Assembly: GCF_947495145.1 (NCBI RefSeq)
Contig: NZ_CANLXP010000003.1
Location: 1-64,000, forward strand
DNA: 64,000 nucleotides
Direction: 5' to 3'
Source of the DNA: an uncultured Arthrobacter sp.
Lineage (GTDB): Bacteria > Actinomycetota > Actinomycetes > Actinomycetales > Micrococcaceae
Made by a program: the position numbers and the translations under genes. The stretch's first letter is position 1; every line of letters starts with the position of its first letter. The notes under the pieces are model-generated. The model ran no database searches and was not told the DNA's origin. It saw only the letters and a list, made by a program, of their open reading frames with translations. Positions 35,670 to 44,183 of this stretch are shown in pieces.

Positions 35670-37067
35670 ATGCGGTTGTCGGTCATCGGATGCGGGTATC
35701 TAGGGGCAGTGCATGCCGCGTGCATGGCGAAGCTGGGACATGACGTGGTGGGCATCGACGTCGACAGCGCGAAGGTCGCCAGCCTCGGCGCAGGGGAGCC
35801 TCCCTTTTTCGAGCCGGGACTCGCGGAGCTCCTCACTGAAGCACTTGAATCAGGCAGGCTGCAGTTCTCGACTGACATCGCTGATGCCGCCGGGTCCGCT
35901 GTGCACTTCATAGCAGTCGGGACTCCGCAGAAGCGCACCGAGAATGGCGCGGACCTCAGCCACGTAGCCGCGAGTGTTGATGCGCTTCTTCCGCACCTGC
36001 GCGAGGGCGATGTGGTGGTGGGAAAGTCCACCGTTCCCGTCGGAACCGCGCGTGGACTTTCCACCCGGATCACTGAGGCGTGCCCCTCCGTGACACTGGC
36101 CTGGAATCCCGAATTTCTGCGAGAGGGCTACGCGATCAAGGACACGCTGGAACCCGACCGGCTGGTGTACGGGTTGGACGATGCGAACAGCGGTGCGCAA
36201 CTGATCTTGGATGAGGTGTACGCCCAGGCACTCGCCGACGGCCGCCCGCGGCTGGTTATGGACTATGAAACCGCCGAGCTGGTCAAGGTCTCTGCCAACG
36301 CGTTCCTGGCCACGAAGATCTCCTTCATCAACGCGATGGCTGAGGTATGCGAGGCAACCGGGGCTGACGTGTCCCTGCTTGCGGACGCCATCGGCCACGA
36401 CGACCGGATCGGCCGCAGGTTCCTCAACGCAGGGCTTGGGTTCGGGGGAGGGTGCCTTCCCAAGGACATCCGCGCCTTCATGGCCCGCGCCGGAGAGCTC
36501 GGTGCCGACCAGGCGCTGACTTTCCTGCGCGAAGTTGACTCGATCAACATGCGGCGACGCTCCCGCATGGTCGATCTGGCCCGCGAGGTCTGCGGCGGGT
36601 CACTGCTGGGCCAACGGATCGCCGTACTCGGCCTGGCATTCAAACCCAACTCCGACGACGTCCGCGACTCCCCGGCACTGAGCGTCGCAGCCCAGCTTCA
36701 ACTTCAGGGGGCAGCGGTGACGGCCATCGACCCGCAGGCGGTTCCCAACGCAGCACGCCGCTTCCCTGACCTCGCGTACGCAACGTCAGTGCAGGAGGCT
36801 GTGCAGAATGCCGACGCCGTCCTCGTTCTCACCGAGTGGGAGGAGTACCGCACGTTGAATCCGGAAGATCTCGCCGGGCTGGTCGCACGGCCGGCAATCG
36901 TCGATGGACGGAACTGCTTGGACGCGACGGCCTGGCGCGATGCCGGCTGGACCTACCGTGCGTTGGGACGTCCCAAGGCAGCGGCTGGATCTGCTGCCGC
37001 TGCCGCTGCGGATGCCAGGCTCATCGGAGAAGCCAGGCCCCGGGTTGCGGCGGAACCACGGGCCTAG
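35670..37067 (+). CDS. ugd: UDP-glucose 6-dehydrogenase
   Basis: A 465-residue NAD-dependent enzyme that oxidises UDP-glucose twice to UDP-glucuronate, the donor for glucuronate-containing capsules, teichuronic acids and glycolipids. The N-terminal NAD fold is LSVIGCGYLGAVHAA. VGKSTVPVGTA, WNPEFLREGYA, and the catalytic cysteine in GFGGGCLPKD near residue 258 are all present; VLGLAFKPNSDDVRDSP lies in the C-terminal domain. The last 30 residues are an Ala/Arg-rich extension. It stands alone on the plus strand with a PHO-like repeat array upstream and faces the glycosyltransferase run on the minus strand. Confidence 0.95.
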   Translation: MRLSVIGCGYLGAVHAACMAKLGHDVVGIDVDSAKVASLGAGEPPFFEPGLAELLTEALESGRLQFSTDIADAAGSAVHFIAVGTPQKRTENGADLSHVAASVDALLPHLREGDVVVGKSTVPVGTARGLSTRITEACPSVTLAWNPEFLREGYAIKDTLEPDRLVYGLDDANSGAQLILDEVYAQALADGRPRLVMDYETAELVKVSANAFLATKISFINAMAEVCEATGADVSLLADAIGHDDRIGRRFLNAGLGFGGGCLPKDIRAFMARAGELGADQALTFLREVDSINMRRRSRMVDLAREVCGGSLLGQRIAVLGLAFKPNSDDVRDSPALSVAAQLQLQGAAVTAIDPQAVPNAARRFPDLAYATSVQEAVQNADAVLVLTEWEEYRTLNPEDLAGLVARPAIVDGRNCLDATAWRDAGWTYRALGRPKAAAGSAAAAAADARLIGEARPRVAAEPRA

Positions 37068-37130
37068 CTTCTCCGCCCTCATACGCGCCGGTAAACCGGC
37101 CGGGCAGCTGGGCGGGGAGGGGAAGTACCG

Positions 37131-37412
37131 CTACTGATCCTGCCCGGACCGTCGGTTCACACGACGAGCCAGATCGACGACGGCGCCGCCTCCCAACACG
37201 ATCGAACCTGCCACCGCGGCGAGCATGAGGTAGAGCCAGACCACGTTGCCCACTGCGTTCTCAGGGACGCGGAGCATCTGGAACCACTCCAGTGACCCTC
37301 CGATCCAGAAGACCGCCACTGCAAGCAGAACAATCACGGCAGGGGCGCAATCCCAACGCAATACCCGACGAACTTTTGTCCTGACTGTCTCCTCGAACTG
37401 CTGCGTGACCAT
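37131..37412 (-). CDS. Small two-helix membrane protein, hypothetical
   Basis: A 93-residue protein that I do not recognise by family. After a charged N-terminus (ETVRTKVRRVLRWD) come two transmembrane segments: CAPAVIVLLAVAVFWIGGSL (near residues 22-41) and VVWLYLMLAAVAGSIVLGGG (near 57-76). A basic cytosolic tail (RRVNRRSGQD) follows. It lies downstream of the phosphotransferase genes on the same strand but is separated from them by 109 bases, so membership of that operon is possible, not shown. Confidence 0.6.
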   Translation of the reverse strand: MVTQQFEETVRTKVRRVLRWDCAPAVIVLLAVAVFWIGGSLEWFQMLRVPENAVGNVVWLYLMLAAVAGSIVLGGGAVVDLARRVNRRSGQDQ

Positions 37413-37521
37413 GAACCCCAGTATTGAACAGCTAGCTGAGTATTTCAGCGTGTGTCGTCGTGTCGTTAGCGAATCGGGACAGGTCCGTTATCGGGGGTTA
37501 ATGTTCGTGTCGGGAAGGGGG

Positions 37522-38652
37522 TCAGCGGGACGCCGCTCCAGCTCGTGATGCGGCGACAAGACGTGTCTCAAGAGCGTTGAACCAGGTACGCGCCACGGTC
37601 CGGTAGGGCGGCCGAAACGCATAGATACACGCCAGCCGGATCGCGGTCGCCGAAGCATAGGCTTCAAAGCGGGCGGGCGGTATCTCAAGAGCCTGGGCAG
37701 TTTCCCGGATGTGCTGCTTGCCCAAGGCTGCCGCTCCGGCAGACAACAAATTCTGCGCCACCCGGAAATCAAGGTGCACCGACAGGTTCGCCAGATCGAG
37801 GGCAGGCTCGGCGACGGACAGAGTGTCGCAGTCGATGATTCCCACTGATCCTTGGTCAGGGTCAACGAGGACTTGTTTGTCATGCAGGTCCCTGTGCGCC
37901 AGTCGGACAGGCGATGTGCCAGCCAGCAGGGACTGGGCGACGCCTGCCGCCGCACCCCGGAGCCTTCGCTCGGATACCCCGAGGGCGTTGAAGGCGCCAA
38001 GTTCCAGCCAACGCTCAACGGTGCGAACCTCATCTGCCGCGGAGTGGATCCGTGCAGCCATCGATGCATCCGTGCTTCCCGGCCCTCCAACAAACTCGGG
38101 CCATCGCATCGCCCACAGCCTCCAGGAACGCTCCCAAGCCTCCAGCGCCCCCTGCCCGGCGCCACCGCCGTTTCCGGGAGCGATCGTCCCATTGGCAGGG
38201 CCCGAAGTCCGGCCCAACTCAAACAGGCTCATACCGGGCACGGCAGTCAGCGTAACGCTGTACTCATCGGAGGCGACGACGTCGGGAACCTCGAGCCCGG
38301 ACCCAGCCAGCGCTCTCACTGCAACCCGATGCGCATCGGCAACGGCGGATGCCTTTCCGCCGGCGACGAACTTCCTGTACTGCCCATCCGAGCGCACGAC
38401 GGCGCGCCGCTTCAGCCGGTGCACCAGCAGCTCCCCGGATAATCCTTCGGCGCTCAGCGCGGGCAGGGCAGGGTCGTGAGCGAACGGCACCATGGACGCG
38501 CGGCCACCTGCGTCGATTCGCCCGGCCCGGACCCGATCGGATCCGATCTCACGACCCTCTACGATCAGGCTTCCGCCGCGTCGCGGCCAGGCGCGGTGGA
38601 TTCGTACGATTTTGCCGTCGTCGTCCGCAACTTCACCGGGAATGCGGTTCAC
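37522..38652 (-). CDS. APH-fold phosphotransferase, last gene of the glycosyltransferase run
   Basis: A 376-residue kinase-like protein of the aminoglycoside/choline phosphotransferase superfamily. The catalytic loop is LAHRDLHDKQVLVD near residue 270, and the Mg-binding DFG equivalent is GIIDCDTLSVAEPALDLANL near residue 290. The N-terminal 75 residues have no obvious relative, and the nucleotide-binding region is VVRSDGQYRKFVAGGKAS. The second GTG (38652) overlaps the previous stop by 4 bases (GTGA), with AGGAGG 7 bases upstream, so it is preferred over 38655. Likely phosphorylates a hydroxyl or amine on a sugar or lipid; a plain resistance gene is unlikely in this context. Confidence 0.75.
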   Translation of the reverse strand: MNRIPGEVADDDGKIVRIHRAWPRRGGSLIVEGREIGSDRVRAGRIDAGGRASMVPFAHDPALPALSAEGLSGELLVHRLKRRAVVRSDGQYRKFVAGGKASAVADAHRVAVRALAGSGLEVPDVVASDEYSVTLTAVPGMSLFELGRTSGPANGTIAPGNGGGAGQGALEAWERSWRLWAMRWPEFVGGPGSTDASMAARIHSAADEVRTVERWLELGAFNALGVSERRLRGAAAGVAQSLLAGTSPVRLAHRDLHDKQVLVDPDQGSVGIIDCDTLSVAEPALDLANLSVHLDFRVAQNLLSAGAAALGKQHIRETAQALEIPPARFEAYASATAIRLACIYAFRPPYRTVARTWFNALETRLVAASRAGAASR

Positions 38653-39902
38653 CACAGCACCTCCTCGATCATTGCGAGACGCGCGTCCATCTGTTGCCGC
38701 CAGGAGGGGGAACAGGCACGGAACGGTTCGCGGAGCCGGTTCAGCAGGTAGAAAGCGGTCCAGGTCAGCACCTCGGACTCGTTCACGGTGTCAGGACCTG
38801 AGCCATACCCGTCAAGCAGGGCGGCCGTTCGGGGCAGCGCGAGAACGCTGCGGCGGTCCGCTTGGCGAACTTCAAGTGCTTCGACGGCAGCAAAACTGCC
38901 CAGATCGGATGCGGCGGCACCGTACGTGCACCGCTCGAAGTCGATCAGGCGCACGTCCTTACCGTCGACGAGTATCTGGTCGGCAGAGAAGTCACCATGG
39001 ATTACCCCAGCGAGGCCGGGCCGGCGCAGCAAACACTCCAGTTGCCGCTGCACACGCTCAAGGCGGTCCCGGTTCTCAGGCATCAGCTCAACGTTTTCCT
39101 TCACCAGCGAACGCAGACGTCCCGCCGGGGCGCGCCACGTATGTGCCTGGTGGATCGGGGCCTGGCGGTGCAGCAGGGCCAACGCTCCGCCGGCCGTACG
39201 TGCGGGCGGCTGCGCTTTCGCCGGTGGGACGGTGCCGAGGTCGCCGGAGCCGTACCAGGGCAGGTACTCCAGGTGCTTCCCGAACGGTAGGCCCGCCGGC
39301 AACAGCGGCGGTTCGAGGGGAACAAGTAGGGGAACCCCACCCTCCGCCAGTTTGGAGAGCATATTGCGGGTCATTGCGTGACGCGCAGCACTCGCCCTGC
39401 CGACCAGGCATCGGCCGGTCCCGGTGATTGAACCGGGAGCGATACCGGCGGTAGAACCGGGGGCGATACCGGCGGTAGGACCGGTGGCAATACTGAACAC
39501 CACACGCCGCAACGGGTTGTATTTGAGCACCCGCACGCCGGAAGATAGGGAATCCAGCGCCGCCCGGCGGAACGGGCGGAGCACGCCGTAAAGGCGCGGA
39601 TCCAGCGTAATGGGCCCGCTCGCCAGCACACCGTCATCGAGAGCAAAACGCTCAAGCTCCAGGTTTTGTGTGAGCGCCCGCCGGGAGGACTTCTCCAGCT
39701 TCACCGACGCGTCGGCGCTATACATGGCAAGCCAACGCACGCCGTCGCCGTCGTGAAGGCGGGCCACCGCGGATGTGCCGGGCTTCCAGCGCAGGTGGCT
39801 GGCACGAACAGGACGGTTGAAGAGAGAACTCAGCGCATCAGGGTCAAAGAAGAGATTGACCGAGTGCAAGCCGGAGTCGAGAGGAGCGAGTACGCTGCTC
39901 AC
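38649..39902 (-). CDS. APH-fold phosphotransferase with internal 8-residue repeats
   Basis: A 417-residue protein with a C-terminal APH/choline-kinase-like domain. The catalytic loop is GVIHGDFSADQILVD near residue 305, and the metal-binding segment is VRLIDFERCTYGAAASDLG near residue 325. The N-terminal 150 residues are divergent (HLRWKPGTSAVARL is the conserved-looking part). Between the lobes lies a TAGIAPGS tandem repeat encoded by 24-base units. The start is GTG 39902, overlapping the ABC gene stop by 4 bases (GTGA); the longer frame to 40055 would overlap that gene by 157 bases. It pairs with the downstream phosphotransferase. Confidence 0.72.
   Translation of the reverse strand: MSSVLAPLDSGLHSVNLFFDPDALSSLFNRPVRASHLRWKPGTSAVARLHDGDGVRWLAMYSADASVKLEKSSRRALTQNLELERFALDDGVLASGPITLDPRLYGVLRPFRRAALDSLSSGVRVLKYNPLRRVVFSIATGPTAGIAPGSTAGIAPGSITGTGRCLVGRASAARHAMTRNMLSKLAEGGVPLLVPLEPPLLPAGLPFGKHLEYLPWYGSGDLGTVPPAKAQPPARTAGGALALLHRQAPIHQAHTWRAPAGRLRSLVKENVELMPENRDRLERVQRQLECLLRRPGLAGVIHGDFSADQILVDGKDVRLIDFERCTYGAAASDLGSFAAVEALEVRQADRRSVLALPRTAALLDGYGSGPDTVNESEVLTWTAFYLLNRLREPFRACSPSWRQQMDARLAMIEEVLW
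39430..39501. repeat. 24-bp tandem repeat inside a phosphotransferase gene
   Basis: Units at 39430-39453 and 39454-39477 differ at one base. A third, decayed unit runs 39478-39501. Each 24-base unit encodes eight residues (TAGIAPGS on the minus strand) and keeps the frame. This looks like recent slippage within a linker between the two kinase lobes. Confidence 0.8.
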
Positions 39903-41731
39903 AGCAGGGTCCCGATGGGAAGCGAACCGTCCCGGTCCTGGCGGGAGGTGCGTTGTTCCTCGACCCAGCGCGCGAAGAGGGGATAGCGCATCAATTCCTC
40001 GGGTGAGCCGTCCAGCAGGACCCGGCCGCCCTGAAGCCAGATAACCCGGTCGCACTTCAAAGCCACCGACGCCTCATGGGTCACCGTTACGGTGGTTCGA
40101 CCCGCGCTGAGAGTGGAAAGGGCCTGGAGCACGTCCGTCCGTGAGTTCTGGTCAAGCCCCGTGGTGACCTCATCCAGGAGTACGACCGGCGCGTCCCGCA
40201 GCATTGCGCGGGCAATGGCGATTCGCTGTCGCTGACCGCCCGAGAGGGTTCCACCGCGCTCGCCGACAGTCGAGTCGTAGCCGTCGGGAAAGCTGGTGAT
40301 GAACCCGTGTGCCTGTGCCAGCCTGGCTGCATGCTCGACCTCCTCATCCGTCGCTGAGAGGCGGCCGAAGCGGATGTTCTCCCGGACGGTCCCGGTGAAC
40401 AGCACGGCTTCCTGAAGGACAAGGCTCACGTTCGACCGCAGGGAGGCGAGCGTGATGTCGGGCAGATCCACTCCATCGAGGCGCACAGACCCGTGCTGCG
40501 GATCCATTGCCCGGACAAGCAGGGACAGCAGCGTCGACTTTCCTGAGCCGGAAGGACCGACAATGGCCGTGCTGCGACCCTCCTTCAGGCACAGGTTCAG
40601 GTCGGAAAGCACTTCGCACCCGTTGTATGAGGCCGATACCTGCCGGAACTCAAGCTCGCCCCACACCCTGCCCAGCGGAAGGGCTGTAGGGGAGTCGGTG
40701 ATGTCCACCTCCTCCTCGAGCAACTCGGCCACGCGCTCGCCGGACGCGGTGGCGCGCGCAATTCTGCCCGTGTACTTCGCCAGGTCCCTCAGCGGTTTCA
40801 TCGCAGTCTTCAGGTACATGAGGAAGAGCACCAGATCGCCCGGAGTCATGGCTCCCTGAACAACGCGCCACCCGCCGCCTCCAAGCACGACGGCGGTTGC
40901 GACACCGACAATCACGTCCGTCCTTCGCTCCAGGGCTGCTGCGAGGCGACGGGACTTGACTCCCTCCCTGAGGGTCTGCTCGTTGCTGCTGCCGAAACGG
41001 TCGGAGAGCGCACGCTCCAGCCCATAGGTCTGAACAACACGGATGGCGCCCAGGCTCTCCTGCGCAGTGTTGGCCAGAGAACCCTCACCCTTTCGCGTAC
41101 GGCGGGCGGCGATGGTGATCTTGTCGGTGCTGACCCTGGAAAGGAGCAAGAATCCGGCACAGGCGGCGATGACCACGAGGGCGAGCAGCGGATCAAGCCA
41201 GAACATGACGCCTGCCATTGCAACCAGGGTGATGCAGTTGGCCATCAGCGGCATCCCCGCGGTGACCGCGACTTCCTGCAGCCGGCCAACATCGCCGACC
41301 AGTCTCTGAACCGTGTCGCCGGTCCGGTTGGCTGAGTGGAACCGGCCCGACAGGGACTGCACGTGGTCGAACACTGCGGCACGCAGCTTCGTTGCCACCC
41401 GCGAGCCGACCAGCGCGAATGCGAGCGTGGCGACGAAGTTGCAGAGGGCCCGCATTCCGGTGAAGAACACGAGGGCAGCGCCGCAAGCCAGGAGGAGCAG
41501 GGGAGTGGCCTCCGGTCCGGTGCCTGAGAAGTCAGCTCCGAGGCTACGGGTAACAGCGTCAACGACGAATTTGACGGGCCATGGTTCGAGAACCCGGAAC
41601 GCCACCTCGCACAGCAACACCAGTACCCCACCGCCCATGAGGAGTCCCTGGCCGCCCAGATGAGGCCTGATGGTCTGCAATGTTCGCCGAAGGGCGGATT
41701 TCTCGGGAGTCGTGTGAATGGTGTTGCCCAT
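39899..41731 (-). CDS. ABC exporter, fused permease and ATPase
   Basis: A 610-residue type I half-transporter (MsbA/LmrA architecture) that would act as a homodimer in the inner membrane. Residues 1-320 contain six transmembrane helices, starting LLMGGGVLVLLCEVAFRVL. The ATPase follows with Walker A IVGPSGSGKSTLLSLL near residue 395, Q-loop VLQEAVLF, signature LSGGQRQR near residue 495, Walker B VVLLDEVTTGLD with the catalytic Glu, and a H-loop in VTVTHEAS. The ATG at 41731 overlaps the upstream stop (TGATG) and has AGGAGG 7 bases upstream. Probably exports or flips the lipid-linked or small glycosylated product of the surrounding genes. Confidence 0.88.
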   Translation of the reverse strand: MGNTIHTTPEKSALRRTLQTIRPHLGGQGLLMGGGVLVLLCEVAFRVLEPWPVKFVVDAVTRSLGADFSGTGPEATPLLLLACGAALVFFTGMRALCNFVATLAFALVGSRVATKLRAAVFDHVQSLSGRFHSANRTGDTVQRLVGDVGRLQEVAVTAGMPLMANCITLVAMAGVMFWLDPLLALVVIAACAGFLLLSRVSTDKITIAARRTRKGEGSLANTAQESLGAIRVVQTYGLERALSDRFGSSNEQTLREGVKSRRLAAALERRTDVIVGVATAVVLGGGGWRVVQGAMTPGDLVLFLMYLKTAMKPLRDLAKYTGRIARATASGERVAELLEEEVDITDSPTALPLGRVWGELEFRQVSASYNGCEVLSDLNLCLKEGRSTAIVGPSGSGKSTLLSLLVRAMDPQHGSVRLDGVDLPDITLASLRSNVSLVLQEAVLFTGTVRENIRFGRLSATDEEVEHAARLAQAHGFITSFPDGYDSTVGERGGTLSGGQRQRIAIARAMLRDAPVVLLDEVTTGLDQNSRTDVLQALSTLSAGRTTVTVTHEASVALKCDRVIWLQGGRVLLDGSPEELMRYPLFARWVEEQRTSRQDRDGSLPIGTLL

Positions 41732-42858
41732 CACGCCACCTCCTGGGTGATCCGGTTCAGCACGGTGTCCCAGCTGTGGCGCTCAGTGGCTGCGCGGCGA
41801 GCCGCGGAGGACATCGCTGCCCTGGCCAGCGGCGCTGCGGCGAGGCTGCTGATGGCTTCGCTGAGAGCGTGCGGGTCGGACGGTTCCACCAAAAGCCCGG
41901 TGACGCCGTCGTCAATGATGTGGGGTGCCTGACCCACGCGGGAGGCAACAACGGGCAGCCCGGCCGCGCAGTACTCGTAGATTTTCAACGGGGAGAAGTA
42001 CTGGTCTCCGTCGTTGGAAGTGCTCGGATACGGTGCAGCCGCAATGGCACATCCGGCGAGGAGCTCCGGCACTTTCTCGGGAGCCACGGCGCCGGTGAAG
42101 TCGACGTCGGCGCCCACTCTCTCAGCCAGGCTGCGCAACGCCGGCCCCTGCGGGCCGTCACCTACGACGCGCAGGGTCCACGCCCGCGAGCCCGAGGCCT
42201 GTGCTTCGATCAGGGTCTCGACCCCATGCCAGGGCTTGAGCGTGCCCACGAAAGCAACCACCGGTCGGCCGGGTGCTTCCGGGAAGGGACGGATGCGGTC
42301 GGTATTCACGCCGTTGGCGACGGTGCGGATGCGCTCATGGTCCCCTGGATCGACCCGTTTCCGGACCCAGTCGGCCACCGGATCGGAGACGCATACCGTC
42401 CGCGTAGCAGCGGCAACCTGAAGCTGCAGTGCCGCGGTCGCCGCGGTCTCGTCATGCAGAATCCGATAAGTCCGCTGTTCGTCGATCAGCGGCGCGTTGA
42501 CCTCAAGGAAGCCCGGGATACGCAGCTCGGCGGTAACACGGGCAAGTGCATCGCTGAAGAGCGAGTAACGCTCGTAGACTGCATCCGCGCCATCGTTGAG
42601 AACCCGCTGGGCCAGTTCAGCGGCAACGGCAGCCTGCGAGGCCTCCCGCGTGGCGCCTTTACCCGTCACGGGCACGACGACGACGGTCAGGTCTGCCAGA
42701 TCGGCCGGAACATCGCTGCCGGTCCGCGTGCAGTACACAGTCACTTCTGCACCACGGTTCCGCCAGGCACGGATGATTTCCTGCACATGCACTGAGGCAC
42801 CTTTGGTGCCGAACACCGGCACGCCGGGGTCAACACACAGGTACGCGATGCGCCTCAT
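41731..42858 (-). CDS. Glycosyltransferase family 4 (second GT4)
   Basis: A 375-residue GT-B retaining glycosyltransferase. The N-terminal acceptor domain opens RIAYLCVDPGVPVFGTKGASVHVQEI. The C-terminal nucleotide-sugar domain has VVAFVGTLKPWHGVETLIEA, RVVGDGPQGPALRSL and the GT4 signature YFSPLKIYEYCAAGLPVVAS with the donor-binding Glu. Start ATG overlaps the upstream gene by 4 bases (ATGA) and its stop overlaps the ABC exporter start. Soluble or peripherally membrane-bound. The donor may be UDP-glucuronate from Ugd; this is inference from location only. Confidence 0.87.
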   Translation of the reverse strand: MRRIAYLCVDPGVPVFGTKGASVHVQEIIRAWRNRGAEVTVYCTRTGSDVPADLADLTVVVVPVTGKGATREASQAAVAAELAQRVLNDGADAVYERYSLFSDALARVTAELRIPGFLEVNAPLIDEQRTYRILHDETAATAALQLQVAAATRTVCVSDPVADWVRKRVDPGDHERIRTVANGVNTDRIRPFPEAPGRPVVAFVGTLKPWHGVETLIEAQASGSRAWTLRVVGDGPQGPALRSLAERVGADVDFTGAVAPEKVPELLAGCAIAAAPYPSTSNDGDQYFSPLKIYEYCAAGLPVVASRVGQAPHIIDDGVTGLLVEPSDPHALSEAISSLAAAPLARAAMSSAARRAATERHSWDTVLNRITQEVA

Positions 42859-44183
42859 CGTGCCACCGCCTCAATTTTCGGGGACCTGGTGGACGGCGGG
42901 ATAGCGGACGAGGGCGCTGACGGGATCGCGTCCGGCCCCGTAGCCAGAGCCTCCGCCGCTGCCTCGGCGCATAGCCGCCTCAGCTGTGCCGACTGGATCC
43001 GGGAATCGAAGCACCGTTGAATGAGTGATCGGGCAGCACAGGCCGTTGCCGCACGGTCGAAGGAGTCGGAAGCTGCCGTCTCCAGCGCCTGAATCAGGTC
43101 CTCGACATTCCCCGCGCGCACAAGCAGACCCGTATCGGTTCCGTCCGGGCCGCCGAGGACCTCCGGTATGCCGGTGACATCGGAGCCGATGCACACCACG
43201 CCCATCGCCATGGCTTCAAGCAGGACTGTCGGTAGTCCGTCGGCGTTGCCGTCCGCTCCGATGACGCAGGGGGCAGCGAACACATCGGCCCATTGCAGGA
43301 GGTCAATCACTTCGCTCTGGGTTTGCGGACCAAGCAACCGGATGTGCTCACTCAGACCAAGCAATCTGATGCGCTCTGCCAGGCTATCCGCCAGTTCCCC
43401 GCCGCCTGCGATGCGCACGTCTACCTGCATGCCGGAGCGAACCAGCGCCGCGGCGGCGTCGATCAGGAGCGAGAAGCCCTTCTTCTCCACCAATCGGCCG
43501 ACGGCGGCGACACGGAAGGGCGTATGCACGGGAGCCGGTCGCCGGAAGGGAAAGCGGTCAAGCTCCAGTCCGTTGTACACACGGTGGAGCCGATCGGAGG
43601 CTGCGGGCGCCAGGGTTGAAAGGTAGCGGTGGTTGAAGTCGCTCACAGTGACTGTGTGGTGGGCGTCCTGCATGAGCCGGATGAGTTCAGCGTTGTCCAC
43701 CTGCTCGTGATAGATGTCTTTCGCATGGGCGGTGAAGGAGAACGGAATGCCCGTGAGTGCAGAGGTGATGCGGGCGGTGCGCGCGGCGATTGAGCCGAAA
43801 TGGGCGTGAAGATGGGATATACCGCGCTCGACCACACGGGTCGCGAGCTCCACCCCCTGATGAACTTCCGACGCGTCGCACTCAGCCAGCTCAGGCAGGA
43901 GGTCCGCGAAACGCTGGGCGAAGTTCGGGATGATGGCGTGGGCGGCCGCGATGATCGGCCAGCCCTCGGATAGCTTCTGCGGGCGGCCGACGTAGGTCAC
44001 GGGCGCCTGCACCCGAGCAAGTTCGGGGTGGAAGCGCGGGTCCACTGGCGGGCGAAGGGAGAAAATCTCCAGCTCCTCGCCCGCGGCTTCTCGGGCAAGG
44101 ATCTCGGTGACAATGAATGTCTCGGAGAAGCGCGGGTAGATTTTCAGGACGTAACCGATCCGCCCCGTTTCAGACAGCTGCAT
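42855..44183 (-). CDS. Glycosyltransferase family 4 (WcaL-like)
   Basis: A 442-residue GT-B enzyme. It begins GYVLKIYPRFSETFIVTEI, typical of the WcaL/AmsK-type colanic-acid transferases. HLHAHFGSIAARTARI and FSFTAHAKDIYHE lie in the acceptor domain. RVAAVGRLVEKKGFSLLIDA and the GT4 donor motif DGLPTVLLEAMAMGVVCIGSDVTG (key Glu near residue 350) follow. I start at ATG 44183, inside the end of the upstream gene (14-base overlap), rather than the in-frame 44252. A Pro/Ser/Ala-rich tail of about 30 residues ends the protein. Confidence 0.86.
   Translation of the reverse strand: MQLSETGRIGYVLKIYPRFSETFIVTEILAREAAGEELEIFSLRPPVDPRFHPELARVQAPVTYVGRPQKLSEGWPIIAAAHAIIPNFAQRFADLLPELAECDASEVHQGVELATRVVERGISHLHAHFGSIAARTARITSALTGIPFSFTAHAKDIYHEQVDNAELIRLMQDAHHTVTVSDFNHRYLSTLAPAASDRLHRVYNGLELDRFPFRRPAPVHTPFRVAAVGRLVEKKGFSLLIDAAAALVRSGMQVDVRIAGGGELADSLAERIRLLGLSEHIRLLGPQTQSEVIDLLQWADVFAAPCVIGADGNADGLPTVLLEAMAMGVVCIGSDVTGIPEVLGGPDGTDTGLLVRAGNVEDLIQALETAASDSFDRAATACAARSLIQRCFDSRIQSAQLRRLCAEAAAEALATGPDAIPSAPSSAIPPSTRSPKIEAVAR

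Noticed and set aside
37522-39902. Two aminoglycoside resistance genes
   Set aside because: The APH fold is clear, but both genes are chained to glycosyltransferases and an exporter, and their N-terminal halves are unlike drug kinases. A biosynthetic role is more likely.
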